The notes under the pieces were generated by a model that saw nothing but the letters and a program-made list of their open reading frames with translations, did no database searches and was not told the DNA's origin. The translations under genes and the position numbers were made by a program. This document shows, in pieces, positions 1-5,656 of a stretch of DNA of 5,656 nucleotides (the first letter of the stretch is position 1; every line of letters begins with the position of its first letter). The DNA is from UBA1764 sp045616685 (GTDB lineage: Bacteria; Bacillota; Clostridia; Peptostreptococcales; Anaerovoracaceae): the NCBI GenBank assembly GCA_045616685.1, contig JAZLHF010000016.1:1-5656 (forward strand), written 5' to 3'.

Positions 1-1
1 T

Positions 2-2680
2 GCAGAAGATCTTTACGGATCAAAGCTCGTTTACACAAAGGCAACAACAGATGCATTTGGTAGACCAGCACACGCATGGAAGTATGACAACACTAAGGTT
101 GGCGAATATGCTGATACAGCAGACGTTGTTTATACAGACGACTTCAAGGTTTCTACACTCTATACAGATTTAGGACTTAGCAATGGATCTGATGCTGAAA
201 TTATTTGCACAGCATTAGCATTATTTGATAAAGCATTTGAATCCCGTATCACAAAGACAAATGATGCATACTTCTTCTCTGGATTTGGACTCTTAGGAAA
301 CCGCAGTCTATCAGAAATCTTCGATGCAGGGTTCAGCGGGTCTCTTAGTGCTTCAGAAAGATTAGAAGAAGTAATTGCGATGGTGCTTAGTCTCGCTCAT
401 GGCATCAGAACAGAAGTATTCTATAATGCAGATGCTGAAACAGCACGAATCGTTTTAATTCCAACGTTCGTTGGCACCGTAGAAAAGGTTGTTGATGCAA
501 CAGCTAAGGCTGACAGATATGTTGAAATTAGCACAATCCTTAGCGCTTTTGGTTTAAGCGAAGACAAATTTGAAACAGAAGACTTCGAAGAAAATGATCT
601 CGTACTCGTAACAATTGCTGATGAGGAAATTCAGACAGCAAAGAAGCTTGAATCAAGTGTAAGTGGTAACCTTACAAAGGCTGCTATAAAGGGTTTAGGA
701 GTTGGAGCAGGTATGCATGGCCTTAGTAATAATACACCTGCCGAGGCAACATTGACAGTTGATGGGAAAGATTACACACTCGGATGCGCAGCACTTACTT
801 CTATATTTATTAATAATGAAGAACATGAAAGCTTCATTGGTTCGATTATTGAATTGGTAAAAGGAACCTTCAATTTCAAAGATACAAAGGTTAACCTCTA
901 CTTTGATGATTATGGTTATGTAGCATTTGTAGAACTCGTTTCTGGAACAAAGAACATTGGTCTTGTAACAGCAGTTGGTGCTGCATCAAATCAGTATTCA
1001 ACAAAGGCTACAAAGTTTGGCGCAACACTTTATGATGCAGAAGGAACAGAACTTGAAGTTTCTACTAAGACAGGTGTTGCAGATAATGACATTGTAGGAG
1101 GATTCTTAGCAACAGAAGCAGAAAGCGACCATGTATTCGCTGCTGTATTAGTTAAATATACAGAAAGTGACGGATATTACAAGTTCTCACTTAATGATTA
1201 TGAGCATGATGGTGAAAACCTTTCAGACTTCTATGATTCAGATTTATTAACTATTAAGGATGGTGTAGCTCAAATTGACATCGATGGAGATAAATACGTT
1301 GTAGAAGATGATACATTAATTTATGTTCAGACTGGTAAATACGATGAGGTTGCTGATAAGTACAAAGATTTCGCAGTAAACGTATATACAGGCTTTGACG
1401 AAATGCCAACGATCGCTAAAGACGGTTATGCAGACATCGCAATCGTTCTTAAGAGCGGTAGCGAGACTGAGCTTGAAGCATTATATATCGGTGCAGATCA
1501 AAGATACGTACTTGGTGTAAGTAATTCTAACGCATATGTATCACTTGATTATAGCGCAGCAGATATCACATCTGATGCAACAGGTCAGTATATCACTCTC
1601 CCAGCAATCGTTGATGGTGAAATAACAACACTTAAGATTGATTATTATGAACTTGACGCGCTCTGCGACGCAAAATGGGACCTTGCGAGTGATGCAGGCA
1701 CTATTGGCGTAATTAAGTCTTACACAAAGGATAAGAATGATATTGTAGTATCAATCGTTCCTGGTATTCCAGATGTTCCAGGAACTCCAGGCAGCGGCGA
1801 TTTCGGCCGTGAAGAAGGAACAGCTAAGACAACAGGAAGCGTAATGTACTTCGGTGATTATGATATTAGCGATTGCGATGTAGCTATGAAGTTCACATCC
1901 GATACAGATGTATTCAAGGTTGTTGATGGTGTATTCACAAAGATTGAGGCAACAGACGTTAAGAGCGATTATGATGACGTCGTATTCTACACGACAGATA
2001 CTGCAGTTACTAAACTTGATACAGTTATCATAGTTGAAGTTACTGATGAAGAAGATACAGAGTGTGATGTTTACTTCCTTGCTAATGTAGATTTCGGTTT
2101 CGGTGCTTATACTGTTGATAATTACTCAGACTACATGACAGTAACAGGTGATGATGAAGTAGAAATTGGAGACAAGTATACATTCACAGTTAAGGCTAAA
2201 ACAGGATATGAACTTGCTAATGTATATAATGATGGCGAGCCTCTCCAGCCAAATTCTGATGGATCTTATACGATTGATAAGGTTAAGGAATCGATGCTTG
2301 ACGGCTCTGGCGACCTTAATTTCTATGCTGTTCTTAGAGCAACTAAGGATGCTTTAGCAATTACAGATGTAACACTTGAAAGACAGGGCGGCGATGTTAT
2401 AGCAACTGTAACACTTAACAAGGGTTTACAAGAAGCTTATGACCTTTGGAAGAGTGAAGAAGGTGCTAACCCAGAATACATGGAATTCACTGGCAAATTA
2501 GAACAATACCAGAACAATGAATGGTTCGTAATTAATGGTGACGTACAAAAACTTGCGGACCTTAAAGTTCCAGTAGCATCACACCCAGAAGCTGCTGAGT
2601 ACAGACTTACTGTAACAGTTACAATAGGTGATATAGTTGTAGAAAAGACTTCTATGAACTACATAATTCCAGCAGCATAA
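2..2680 (+). CDS. Large secreted S-layer-type surface protein, 3' part (5' end outside window)
   Basis: The frame is open from base 2 to tandem stops TAA TAA at 2678-2683, giving 892 visible residues. The first ATG at 380 has no ribosome binding site, and the 126 codons before it have the same protein character, so it is an internal Met. Near the visible N-end is D-A-F-G-R-P (residues 17-22) with W26 and a following V-G-E-Y; I recognise this from regions just after SLH domains in clostridial S-layer-type proteins. A D-D-Y-G-Y-V segment (about 302-307), also common in such proteins, lies in the middle. A Pro/Gly-rich linker (I-P-D-V-P-G-T-P-G-S-G, about 586-598) precedes Asp/Thr/Val-rich beta-type modules. 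The C-end (about 712-892) resembles two Ig-like modules, the first containing T-G-Y-E-L. The protein is acidic and has no membrane segment or LPXTG sorting signal at the C-end, so wall attachment would have to come from the missing N-end. SLH domains bind secondary cell-wall polymers. Exact function is unknown; the S-layer assignment is by similarity of style. Confidence -1.
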   Translation, partial: AEDLYGSKLVYTKATTDAFGRPAHAWKYDNTKVGEYADTADVVYTDDFKVSTLYTDLGLSNGSDAEIICTALALFDKAFESRITKTNDAYFFSGFGLLGNRSLSEIFDAGFSGSLSASERLEEVIAMVLSLAHGIRTEVFYNADAETARIVLIPTFVGTVEKVVDATAKADRYVEISTILSAFGLSEDKFETEDFEENDLVLVTIADEEIQTAKKLESSVSGNLTKAAIKGLGVGAGMHGLSNNTPAEATLTVDGKDYTLGCAALTSIFINNEEHESFIGSIIELVKGTFNFKDTKVNLYFDDYGYVAFVELVSGTKNIGLVTAVGAASNQYSTKATKFGATLYDAEGTELEVSTKTGVADNDIVGGFLATEAESDHVFAAVLVKYTESDGYYKFSLNDYEHDGENLSDFYDSDLLTIKDGVAQIDIDGDKYVVEDDTLIYVQTGKYDEVADKYKDFAVNVYTGFDEMPTIAKDGYADIAIVLKSGSETELEALYIGADQRYVLGVSNSNAYVSLDYSAADITSDATGQYITLPAIVDGEITTLKIDYYELDALCDAKWDLASDAGTIGVIKSYTKDKNDIVVSIVPGIPDVPGTPGSGDFGREEGTAKTTGSVMYFGDYDISDCDVAMKFTSDTDVFKVVDGVFTKIEATDVKSDYDDVVFYTTDTAVTKLDTVIIVEVTDEEDTECDVYFLANVDFGFGAYTVDNYSDYMTVTGDDEVEIGDKYTFTVKAKTGYELANVYNDGEPLQPNSDGSYTIDKVKESMLDGSGDLNFYAVLRATKDALAITDVTLERQGGDVIATVTLNKGLQEAYDLWKSEEGANPEYMEFTGKLEQYQNNEWFVINGDVQKLADLKVPVASHPEAAEYRLTVTVTIGDIVVEKTSMNYIIPAA

Positions 2681-2722
2681 TAAGACTAAAGTTTATACTT
2701 GGTTTAAATACTGAAAAAGCAA

Positions 2723-2754
2723 AAAGCGTCTATCCCGTAAGGGATAGGCGCTTT
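2723..2754. terminator. Shared stem-loop terminator between convergent genes
   Basis: A 14-pair stem (arms 2723-2736 and 2741-2754, one T-G wobble) closes a GTAA loop. It sits 42 bases after the surface-protein stop and 12 bases after the integrase stop. On the - strand it is followed by TTTTTGCTTTTTC, a good T-tract, so it should end the integrase transcript efficiently. On the + strand only a short TTT followed by GTCGTAT is present, so termination of the S-layer transcript is plausible but weaker. Confidence -1.
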
Positions 2755-2766
2755 GTCGTATGGCAA

Positions 2767-3840
2767 TTATACAATCATCTTTCCTTCAAGCTCTTTAAAC
2801 TCATCAATTTTCTTCTTTTCACTTACTTCGGCATAGACATTCATGGTAGTCTGAAAATCAGAATGTCCCATAACTGACTGGATAACTTTAATATTCACAT
2901 CTTGGTCAACTAATCTGCTGCAAAAGCTATGCCTTATTTGATGCACGCTAAATTCGTTAATTGGATTATCTAAATGCTCTTTGTTGTAGGCATGGACAAT
3001 GTTTTTGATTGCTTGATTAACGGTTGCCGGATAGTGAACTTTCCCTTTTGAATTTAAGAAGATATATCCTGTCTTTCCCGGAATCGATTTGTCTTGTGGA
3101 ACCTTAGTAAGCTTTGCAAGCTGATTTTCGCGAAGCAAAGCTTCTCTAACTGCCGGAAGCATTGGAATTGTTCTGAAACCTGCGGCAGACTTCGGAGGAC
3201 CTTCGTAGTATGTCCTGTCTTTAAATGTCATCGATCTTCTCACCTGAATCATCTGAGATTTAAAACTGATATCTTCCCATTTAAGGCCCGCTGCTTCTCC
3301 GATTCTCATTCCGGTTCCGAAAAGAAGAATAAAGAAATTTTCCCAATTTTTAAACTTGCTGCTGTGGTGAATAAAAGTTAAAAATATTTTCTGAGTTTCA
3401 CTTTCTATTCCCCTCTTATGAGCAGTTTTCCAAGCATCGCCTCTTGCGACTTCATGATAAGCACCTACCGCTGGATTCTTAATCAAGATGTCATCTCTTA
3501 CCGCCAAATTTAGAATTGAAATAAGAAGACTATTTAAAAGTTCAATATATGCTGGCTTATACCCTTTATCATATCTGAGATATGCATAGTGACGCTTAAA
3601 GTCTGAAAATCTTAAATCTGTAATTGGAATATCCAGAAGATCTTCAGCTCTTTTGATTAGCAATTTGTATGTTGTCGCAGAACTGTTTCTTAAATCTCGT
3701 CTGTCAGCAATGTAGTTTTCAAATGCCTCCATAAGTGTCGGGATATGTTCTAAATTTCTTGCTTGCGGCATCATATTCTGATACCTGATTATGTAGTTTA
3801 CATTATCTTGCATGTTCTGATTGTAGTTTGAATTGTTCAT
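2767..3840 (-). CDS. Tyrosine-type site-specific recombinase/integrase
   Basis: This 357-residue protein has the complete tyrosine recombinase catalytic set: R179 (in G-T-G-M-R-I-G-E), K217 (P-P-K-S), H300 and R303 (H-Q-I-R-H), H326 (M-G-H-S) and nucleophile Y336 (N-V-Y-A). Residues about 30-125 form the helical SAM-like core-binding domain and about 145-345 the catalytic domain (Phage_integrase family). The N-terminal 30 residues are Asn/Gln-rich and too short for a typical arm-type DNA-binding domain. Such enzymes cut and rejoin two DNA sites through a 3'-phosphotyrosine, causing integration, excision or inversion. The start is supported by AAGGAG at 3848-3853, seven bases upstream. No excisionase, relaxase or phage structural gene is in the window, so this is not visibly part of a complete element. 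It runs against both S-layer genes and in the same direction as the ATPase gene. The substrate site is unknown; the gene looks intact. Confidence -1.
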   Translation of the reverse strand: MNNSNYNQNMQDNVNYIIRYQNMMPQARNLEHIPTLMEAFENYIADRRDLRNSSATTYKLLIKRAEDLLDIPITDLRFSDFKRHYAYLRYDKGYKPAYIELLNSLLISILNLAVRDDILIKNPAVGAYHEVARGDAWKTAHKRGIESETQKIFLTFIHHSSKFKNWENFFILLFGTGMRIGEAAGLKWEDISFKSQMIQVRRSMTFKDRTYYEGPPKSAAGFRTIPMLPAVREALLRENQLAKLTKVPQDKSIPGKTGYIFLNSKGKVHYPATVNQAIKNIVHAYNKEHLDNPINEFSVHQIRHSFCSRLVDQDVNIKVIQSVMGHSDFQTTMNVYAEVSEKKKIDEFKELEGKMIV

Positions 3841-3869
3841 AAACTATCTCCTTTCTCAAGACAAAACAT
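3837..3869 (-). CDS. Possible 10-residue leader peptide before the integrase (speculative)
   Basis: ATG at 3869 opens a 10-codon frame (M-F-C-L-E-K-G-D-S-L) whose TGA stop overlaps the integrase ATG in an ATGA arrangement (3840-3837). An AAGG lies seven bases upstream (3877-3880), with a stronger AAAGGAG 14 bases upstream (3884-3890). The integrase ribosome binding site lies inside it. This layout would allow translational coupling, but a frame this short can arise by chance and there is no protein-level evidence. Confidence -1.
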   Translation of the reverse strand: MFCLEKGDSL

Positions 3870-3939
3870 TGAATAGCCTTATTCTCCTTTATATAGGTAA
3901 AAGGCAAATACAAACGAGGGTGAACTTTTGCATCGCTTA

Positions 3940-3965
3940 TGTCAAGAGAAAAAAATATTTTTTTA
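3940..3965 (-). promoter_or_regulatory. Consensus -35-like TTGACA preceded by an A/T tract, no -10 seen
   Basis: Read on the - strand, TTGACA (3945-3940) follows an A/T-only tract that includes A7-TA-T7 (3949-3964), much like an UP element next to a -35 box. At spacings of 16-18 bases the next hexamers are TCACCC, CACCCT and ACCCTC, none resembling TATAAT. A TATATA occurs further down (near 3891-3896) but 44 bases away. It is therefore only half of a recognisable promoter for the integrase. Confidence -1.
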
Positions 3966-3985
3966 TTTATTTTACATATTAAAAC

Positions 3986-4010
3986 AGGGCACTTCATCTA
4001 AGAGTGCCCT
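3986..4010 (-). terminator. Rho-independent terminator of the ATPase gene
   Basis: AGGGCACT (3986-3993) pairs perfectly with AGTGCCCT (4003-4010), with one extra T-G pair inside and a seven-base loop. On the - strand the stem is followed by GTTTTAATAT and further AT-rich sequence. It lies 42 bases after the ATPase stop codon and before the integrase gene, so the two - strand genes are probably separate transcription units, with possible read-through. Confidence -1.
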
Positions 4011-4051
4011 AACTACATTTGTCGCTATAATTCACCAACCTAAATCATATA

Positions 4052-5320
4052 TTACGATTCGATTAACCACTTCCACATAGGAATTACTTCTATTTTTGTA
4101 TCGTTTATCATAATCTCATCATGTTCGCTCATAGTTAGAATTATACACCGAGCATTAGTGAAATGCGATTTTAACTTATCAAGAGCCGTAGTTTCGCGTT
4201 CGTAAGTATCTCTGTTTGTAGAAAGTTCATAGCAAACCTGTATTGCTAAATCATCGCTTGGAATATAAAAATCAACTTCTACATTCTTTTCAAAATAATA
4301 TACGTTTTCCTGACCATATCTTCTGATAAGTTCTATAGCTGCAATATTTTCGAGTTGCGCTGATGCAGGATCCTTGCCGCCAAATAAAGCTAAAAGACCC
4401 GAATCCATAAAATAATATTTAGGACTTGATTCTTTGTCTACTAATTTTGCTGCATAGTTTTGAAGATTGAACAACAACAAGGAATCTAAAGAATAATTAA
4501 TGTAATTAATAACTGTTTGTTTTCCAATTTCAGCCCCGGTACTTTTAGCAATTCCGTGAATCCTTGAAAAAGAAATTGGCTTCATTATAGATTCTGCGAT
4601 CTTTTTGATAATCAATTTTAAAGCAAAGCTGTTGTCAATCTTATTGCGAGTGATAATGTCACCAAGATAAATTTTTTGGTATATGCTACTTAAGTAATTT
4701 CTTTTATCAGAAATATTTACAAGCTCCGGGAAAGCGCCGAATGATAAATATTGATTAAAATGCTTTGAAACTTCAGATTTACCTTTTGTGCTTTGACCAA
4801 TCTTAGTAAGGCTAACATTGTTTGCAGTCAAAAATTCTTTAAAAGAATATGGATAAACGTTTACCATCATGTATCTTCCGCCAAGCGTACTTGCAATCTC
4901 GCTGCTTAACATTTTACTGTTGCTTCCGGTTATGTTTACATGGTATTTCATATCAGCAAGACGTCTTGCGAATTTATCCCACCCATCAATATTTTGTAGC
5001 TCATCTAAAAATAAATATGGCTGCCCTTTGGCACCTGATAACTCGAGTGCAATTTCAAGAATTTTGTTAAAATCTTCTTTTGAAAATTCAAGCAAGCGTT
5101 CATCTTCAAAGTTAATATATACTATGCAATCTTTATCAATGCCAGAGTCCATTAACTCATGGGCAAGCTGATACATTAAATATGACTTTCCACATCGCCG
5201 TATTCCAACAAAGCAGTAATTAATGTTTTTATCGAACTGGTAATCTCTTATTACATATTTCTGGTTTAAATACTCTTCAATTTGATCAAGAATAATTTCT
5301 TTTAATTGTTGTTTTTGCAT
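4052..5320 (-). CDS. AAA_14-DUF4143 family ATPase
   Basis: This 422-residue protein has the usual length and domain order for the family. Walker A is G-I-R-R-C-G-K-S at residues 39-46, Walker B is L-F-L-D-E-L at 103-108, a sensor-1-like T-G-S-N-S-K is at 131-136 and G-G-R at 147-149, together the AAA_14 ATPase domain. Residues about 200-395 are the DUF4143 region. Its end resembles a PD-(D/E)XK nuclease fold: V-D-F around D350 is kept, but the usual E-x-K strand reads Q361-V-C, so nuclease activity is unlikely. No signal peptide or membrane segment is seen, so it should be cytoplasmic. The start is well supported by GGAGG (5326-5330) five bases before ATG, and a good promoter lies just upstream. 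These ATPases are frequent, often multicopy, single-gene units in Clostridia, Bacteroidetes and archaea. Their role is not established and no partner gene is obvious here. It diverges from the second S-layer gene. Confidence -1.
   Translation of the reverse strand: MQKQQLKEIILDQIEEYLNQKYVIRDYQFDKNINYCFVGIRRCGKSYLMYQLAHELMDSGIDKDCIVYINFEDERLLEFSKEDFNKILEIALELSGAKGQPYLFLDELQNIDGWDKFARRLADMKYHVNITGSNSKMLSSEIASTLGGRYMMVNVYPYSFKEFLTANNVSLTKIGQSTKGKSEVSKHFNQYLSFGAFPELVNISDKRNYLSSIYQKIYLGDIITRNKIDNSFALKLIIKKIAESIMKPISFSRIHGIAKSTGAEIGKQTVINYINYSLDSLLLFNLQNYAAKLVDKESSPKYYFMDSGLLALFGGKDPASAQLENIAAIELIRRYGQENVYYFEKNVEVDFYIPSDDLAIQVCYELSTNRDTYERETTALDKLKSHFTNARCIILTMSEHDEIMINDTKIEVIPMWKWLIES
4956..4969. 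repeat. Perfect 14-base palindrome inside the ATPase gene
   Basis: GCAAGACGTCTTGC reads the same on both strands and encodes part of A-R-R-L-A (residues 118-122) of the ATPase. It consists of the same CAAGAC/GTCTTG half-sites as the promoter palindromes, but back to back (CAAGAC then GTCTTG) instead of facing each other across four bases. It could be an intragenic binding site or chance, since it is also constrained by the codons. Confidence -1.
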
Positions 5321-5330
5321 AACATCCTCC

Positions 5331-5346
5331 GTCTTGTACGCAAGAC
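5331..5346. promoter_or_regulatory. Palindromic operator-like site 2 (GTCTTG-N4-CAAGAC)
   Basis: The half-sites GTCTTG (5331-5336) and CAAGAC (5341-5346) are perfect inverted copies around TACG. The site lies between the ATPase -10 box (5348-5353) and its GGAGG, covering the predicted transcription start. A dimeric repressor bound here would block initiation. No candidate regulator gene is present in the window. Confidence -1.
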
Positions 5347-5347
5347 A

Positions 5348-5376
5348 ATTATAGCAGATATTTGTCTTGAATACAA
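5348..5376 (-). promoter_or_regulatory. Predicted sigma-A-type promoter of the ATPase gene
   Basis: On the - strand a perfect TATAAT (5353-5348) lies 17 bases after TTGTAT (5376-5371), a partial match to TTGACA. The predicted start is about 5341, leaving a 5' leader of roughly 20 bases with GGAGG. The -35 box is in the centre of palindrome 1 and the start is in palindrome 2, so the promoter is boxed in by the two sites. Confidence -1.
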
Positions 5377-5389
5377 GACAAATATCTGC
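5354..5389. promoter_or_regulatory. Perfect 16-base inverted repeat with 4-base centre (operator, terminator or recombination site)
   Basis: The arm GCAGATATTTGTCTTG (5354-5369) and its exact reverse complement (5374-5389) flank AATA. The inner part repeats the GTCTTG-N4-CAAGAC of the neighbouring palindrome, which favours a protein-binding operator. The + strand continues with CCGG and TTTTTT (5394-5399), so the RNA could also act as a terminator for leftward-gene antisense or read-through transcription. Counted as 14-base arms around an 8-base centre, the size also resembles a tyrosine recombinase core site. Confidence -1.
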
Positions 5390-5404
5390 CCGGTTTTTTA
5401 TAAA
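5375..5404 (+). promoter_or_regulatory. Candidate promoter of the second S-layer-type gene
   Basis: AAGACA (5375-5380, four of six matches to TTGACA) is followed after 18 bases by TATAAA (5399-5404). The -35 lies in the right arm of palindrome 1. The transcript would have a leader of about 120 bases. Another -10-like TAAAAT (5438-5443) lacks a matching -35. This is a moderate-to-weak prediction. Confidence -1.
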
Positions 5405-5450
5405 TAGAGCTTAAATGAAGCTATTTTTGTGAAAAGATAAAATGCAGAGA

Positions 5451-5491
5451 AATAAAGTCATGAAAATGCACTTTTCTAAAATTTCTTTATT
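5451..5491 (+). promoter_or_regulatory. Nested stem-loops in the leader of the second S-layer-type gene
   Basis: AATAAAG (5451-5457) can pair with CTTTATT (5485-5491), enclosing a second hairpin, GAAAA (5462-5466) with TTTTC (5472-5476) around TGCAC. The pairs are AT-rich, so stability is modest. An imperfect hairpin with a 2-base bulge also lies at 5402-5426, followed by Ts. Long structured leaders are known to stabilise S-layer mRNAs; whether this one does is inference. Confidence -1.
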
Positions 5492-5530
5492 CCCCCAGCA
5501 ATAAAATCTTCAATTGGAGGAGTTTTCAAA

Positions 5531-5656
5531 ATGAAAACACTTAAAAAGGTCCTCGCATTAGTACTTGCTCTTGCAATGGTACTCGGAATGGCTGTAACAG
5601 CTTCCGCTGCCACAACAGAGACTATTAGTGCGGACTACGCAGAAGCCGTAGATGTC
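5531..5656 (+). CDS. Second S-layer-type (SLH) surface protein, N-terminal 42 residues (3' end outside window)
   Basis: ATG at 5531 is preceded by AGGAG at 5518-5522 (within GGAGGAG), eight bases upstream, and the frame stays open to the window end. The product starts with a typical Gram-positive signal peptide: basic K2/K5/K6, a hydrophobic Leu/Val/Ala core (about residues 7-22), and a cleavage site probably after T-A-S-A (residue 26). The mature protein then reaches D-Y-A-E-A-V-D-V, which matches the opening of an SLH domain as it appears in clostridial S-layer proteins (a Y-x-E-A-V-D-V-like helix). SLH domains anchor proteins to cell-wall polymer. It is on the same strand as the first surface-protein gene but separated from it by the recombinase and ATPase genes. 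Signal peptide is certain in character; the SLH call rests on few residues. Confidence -1.
   Translation, partial: MKTLKKVLALVLALAMVLGMAVTASAATTETISADYAEAVDV

Noticed and set aside
380..382. ATG as start of the first surface-protein gene
   Set aside because: There is no ribosome binding site, and the same frame is open with matching protein character back to base 2, including the G-R-P...W motif.
2166..2357. 63-codon + strand frame inside the first surface-protein gene
   Set aside because: It lies wholly within a clear coding region in another frame and has no recognisable protein features.
3094..3381. 95-codon + strand frame opposite the integrase
   Set aside because: It is antisense to conserved catalytic coding sequence and has a Cys/Phe/Lys-rich composition typical of shadow frames.
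3803..3997. 64-codon frame on the - strand overlapping the integrase start
   Set aside because: It begins inside the ATPase terminator stem, has no ribosome binding site, and overlaps the well-supported integrase gene in another frame.
4849..5171. Two overlapping + strand frames opposite the ATPase
   Set aside because: They are antisense to the Walker B region of an intact gene and have no supporting ribosome binding site.
2764..5353. 8-base direct repeat CAATTATA at 2764-2771 and 5346-5353, as possible att or target-site duplication around the module
   Set aside because: A short AT-rich match between two stretches of this size is expected by chance about as often as not, and the copies overlap the integrase stop and the ATPase -10 box.
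4024..5355. 9-base inverted repeat (GCTATAATT at 4024-4032, reverse complement at 5347-5355) flanking the ATPase gene, as an invertible segment
   Set aside because: It is too short and AT-rich to stand out, does not extend further, and the right copy is explained by the -10 box.
1..5656. CRISPR array, tRNA or rRNA genes
   Set aside because: No regularly spaced repeats or recognisable RNA-gene sequence were seen on either strand.

Overview
The window looks like a chromosomal segment of a gut- or rumen-type member of the Clostridia (Bacillota), probably from the Oscillospiraceae/Ruminococcaceae side. The base composition is AT-rich, strong GGAGG-type ribosome binding sites are present, and there are two large-surface-protein genes of the S-layer homology (SLH) kind that such genomes carry in many copies. 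This placement is inferred from gene style; no marker gene is present.

Layout. (1) Bases 1-2680, + strand: the 3' part (892 visible residues) of a very large secreted S-layer-type protein. Its reading frame is open to the left edge, so its start and any SLH domains lie outside the window. (2) Bases 2723-2754: a stem-loop terminator shared by two convergent genes. (3) Bases 2767-3840, - strand: a complete tyrosine recombinase/integrase with all six catalytic residues. (4) Bases 3841-4051: a 211-base gap holding the terminator of the next gene and the integrase leader. (5) Bases 4052-5320, - strand: an intact AAA_14-DUF4143 ATPase of unknown physiological role. (6) Bases 5321-5530: a divergent promoter region dominated by two palindromes built on GTCTTG-N4-CAAGAC, one overlapping the -35 and the other the start of the ATPase transcript. 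(7) Bases 5531-5656, + strand: the start of a second SLH-type protein, with a clear signal peptide and what looks like the first residues of an SLH domain.

The window is therefore a pair of same-strand S-layer-type genes separated by an opposite-strand recombinase + ATPase module. The ATPase and the second S-layer gene diverge from one short region, so a regulator bound to the palindromes could affect both. A recombinase lying among S-layer paralogues resembles, in layout only, known S-layer or surface-protein switching loci. No recombination site or rearranged copy can be shown from this window alone, and a plain insertion of a small mobile or cargo module is equally possible. The most distinctive sequence structure is the palindrome pair at 5331-5389 and the related back-to-back palindrome inside the ATPase gene (4956-4969).
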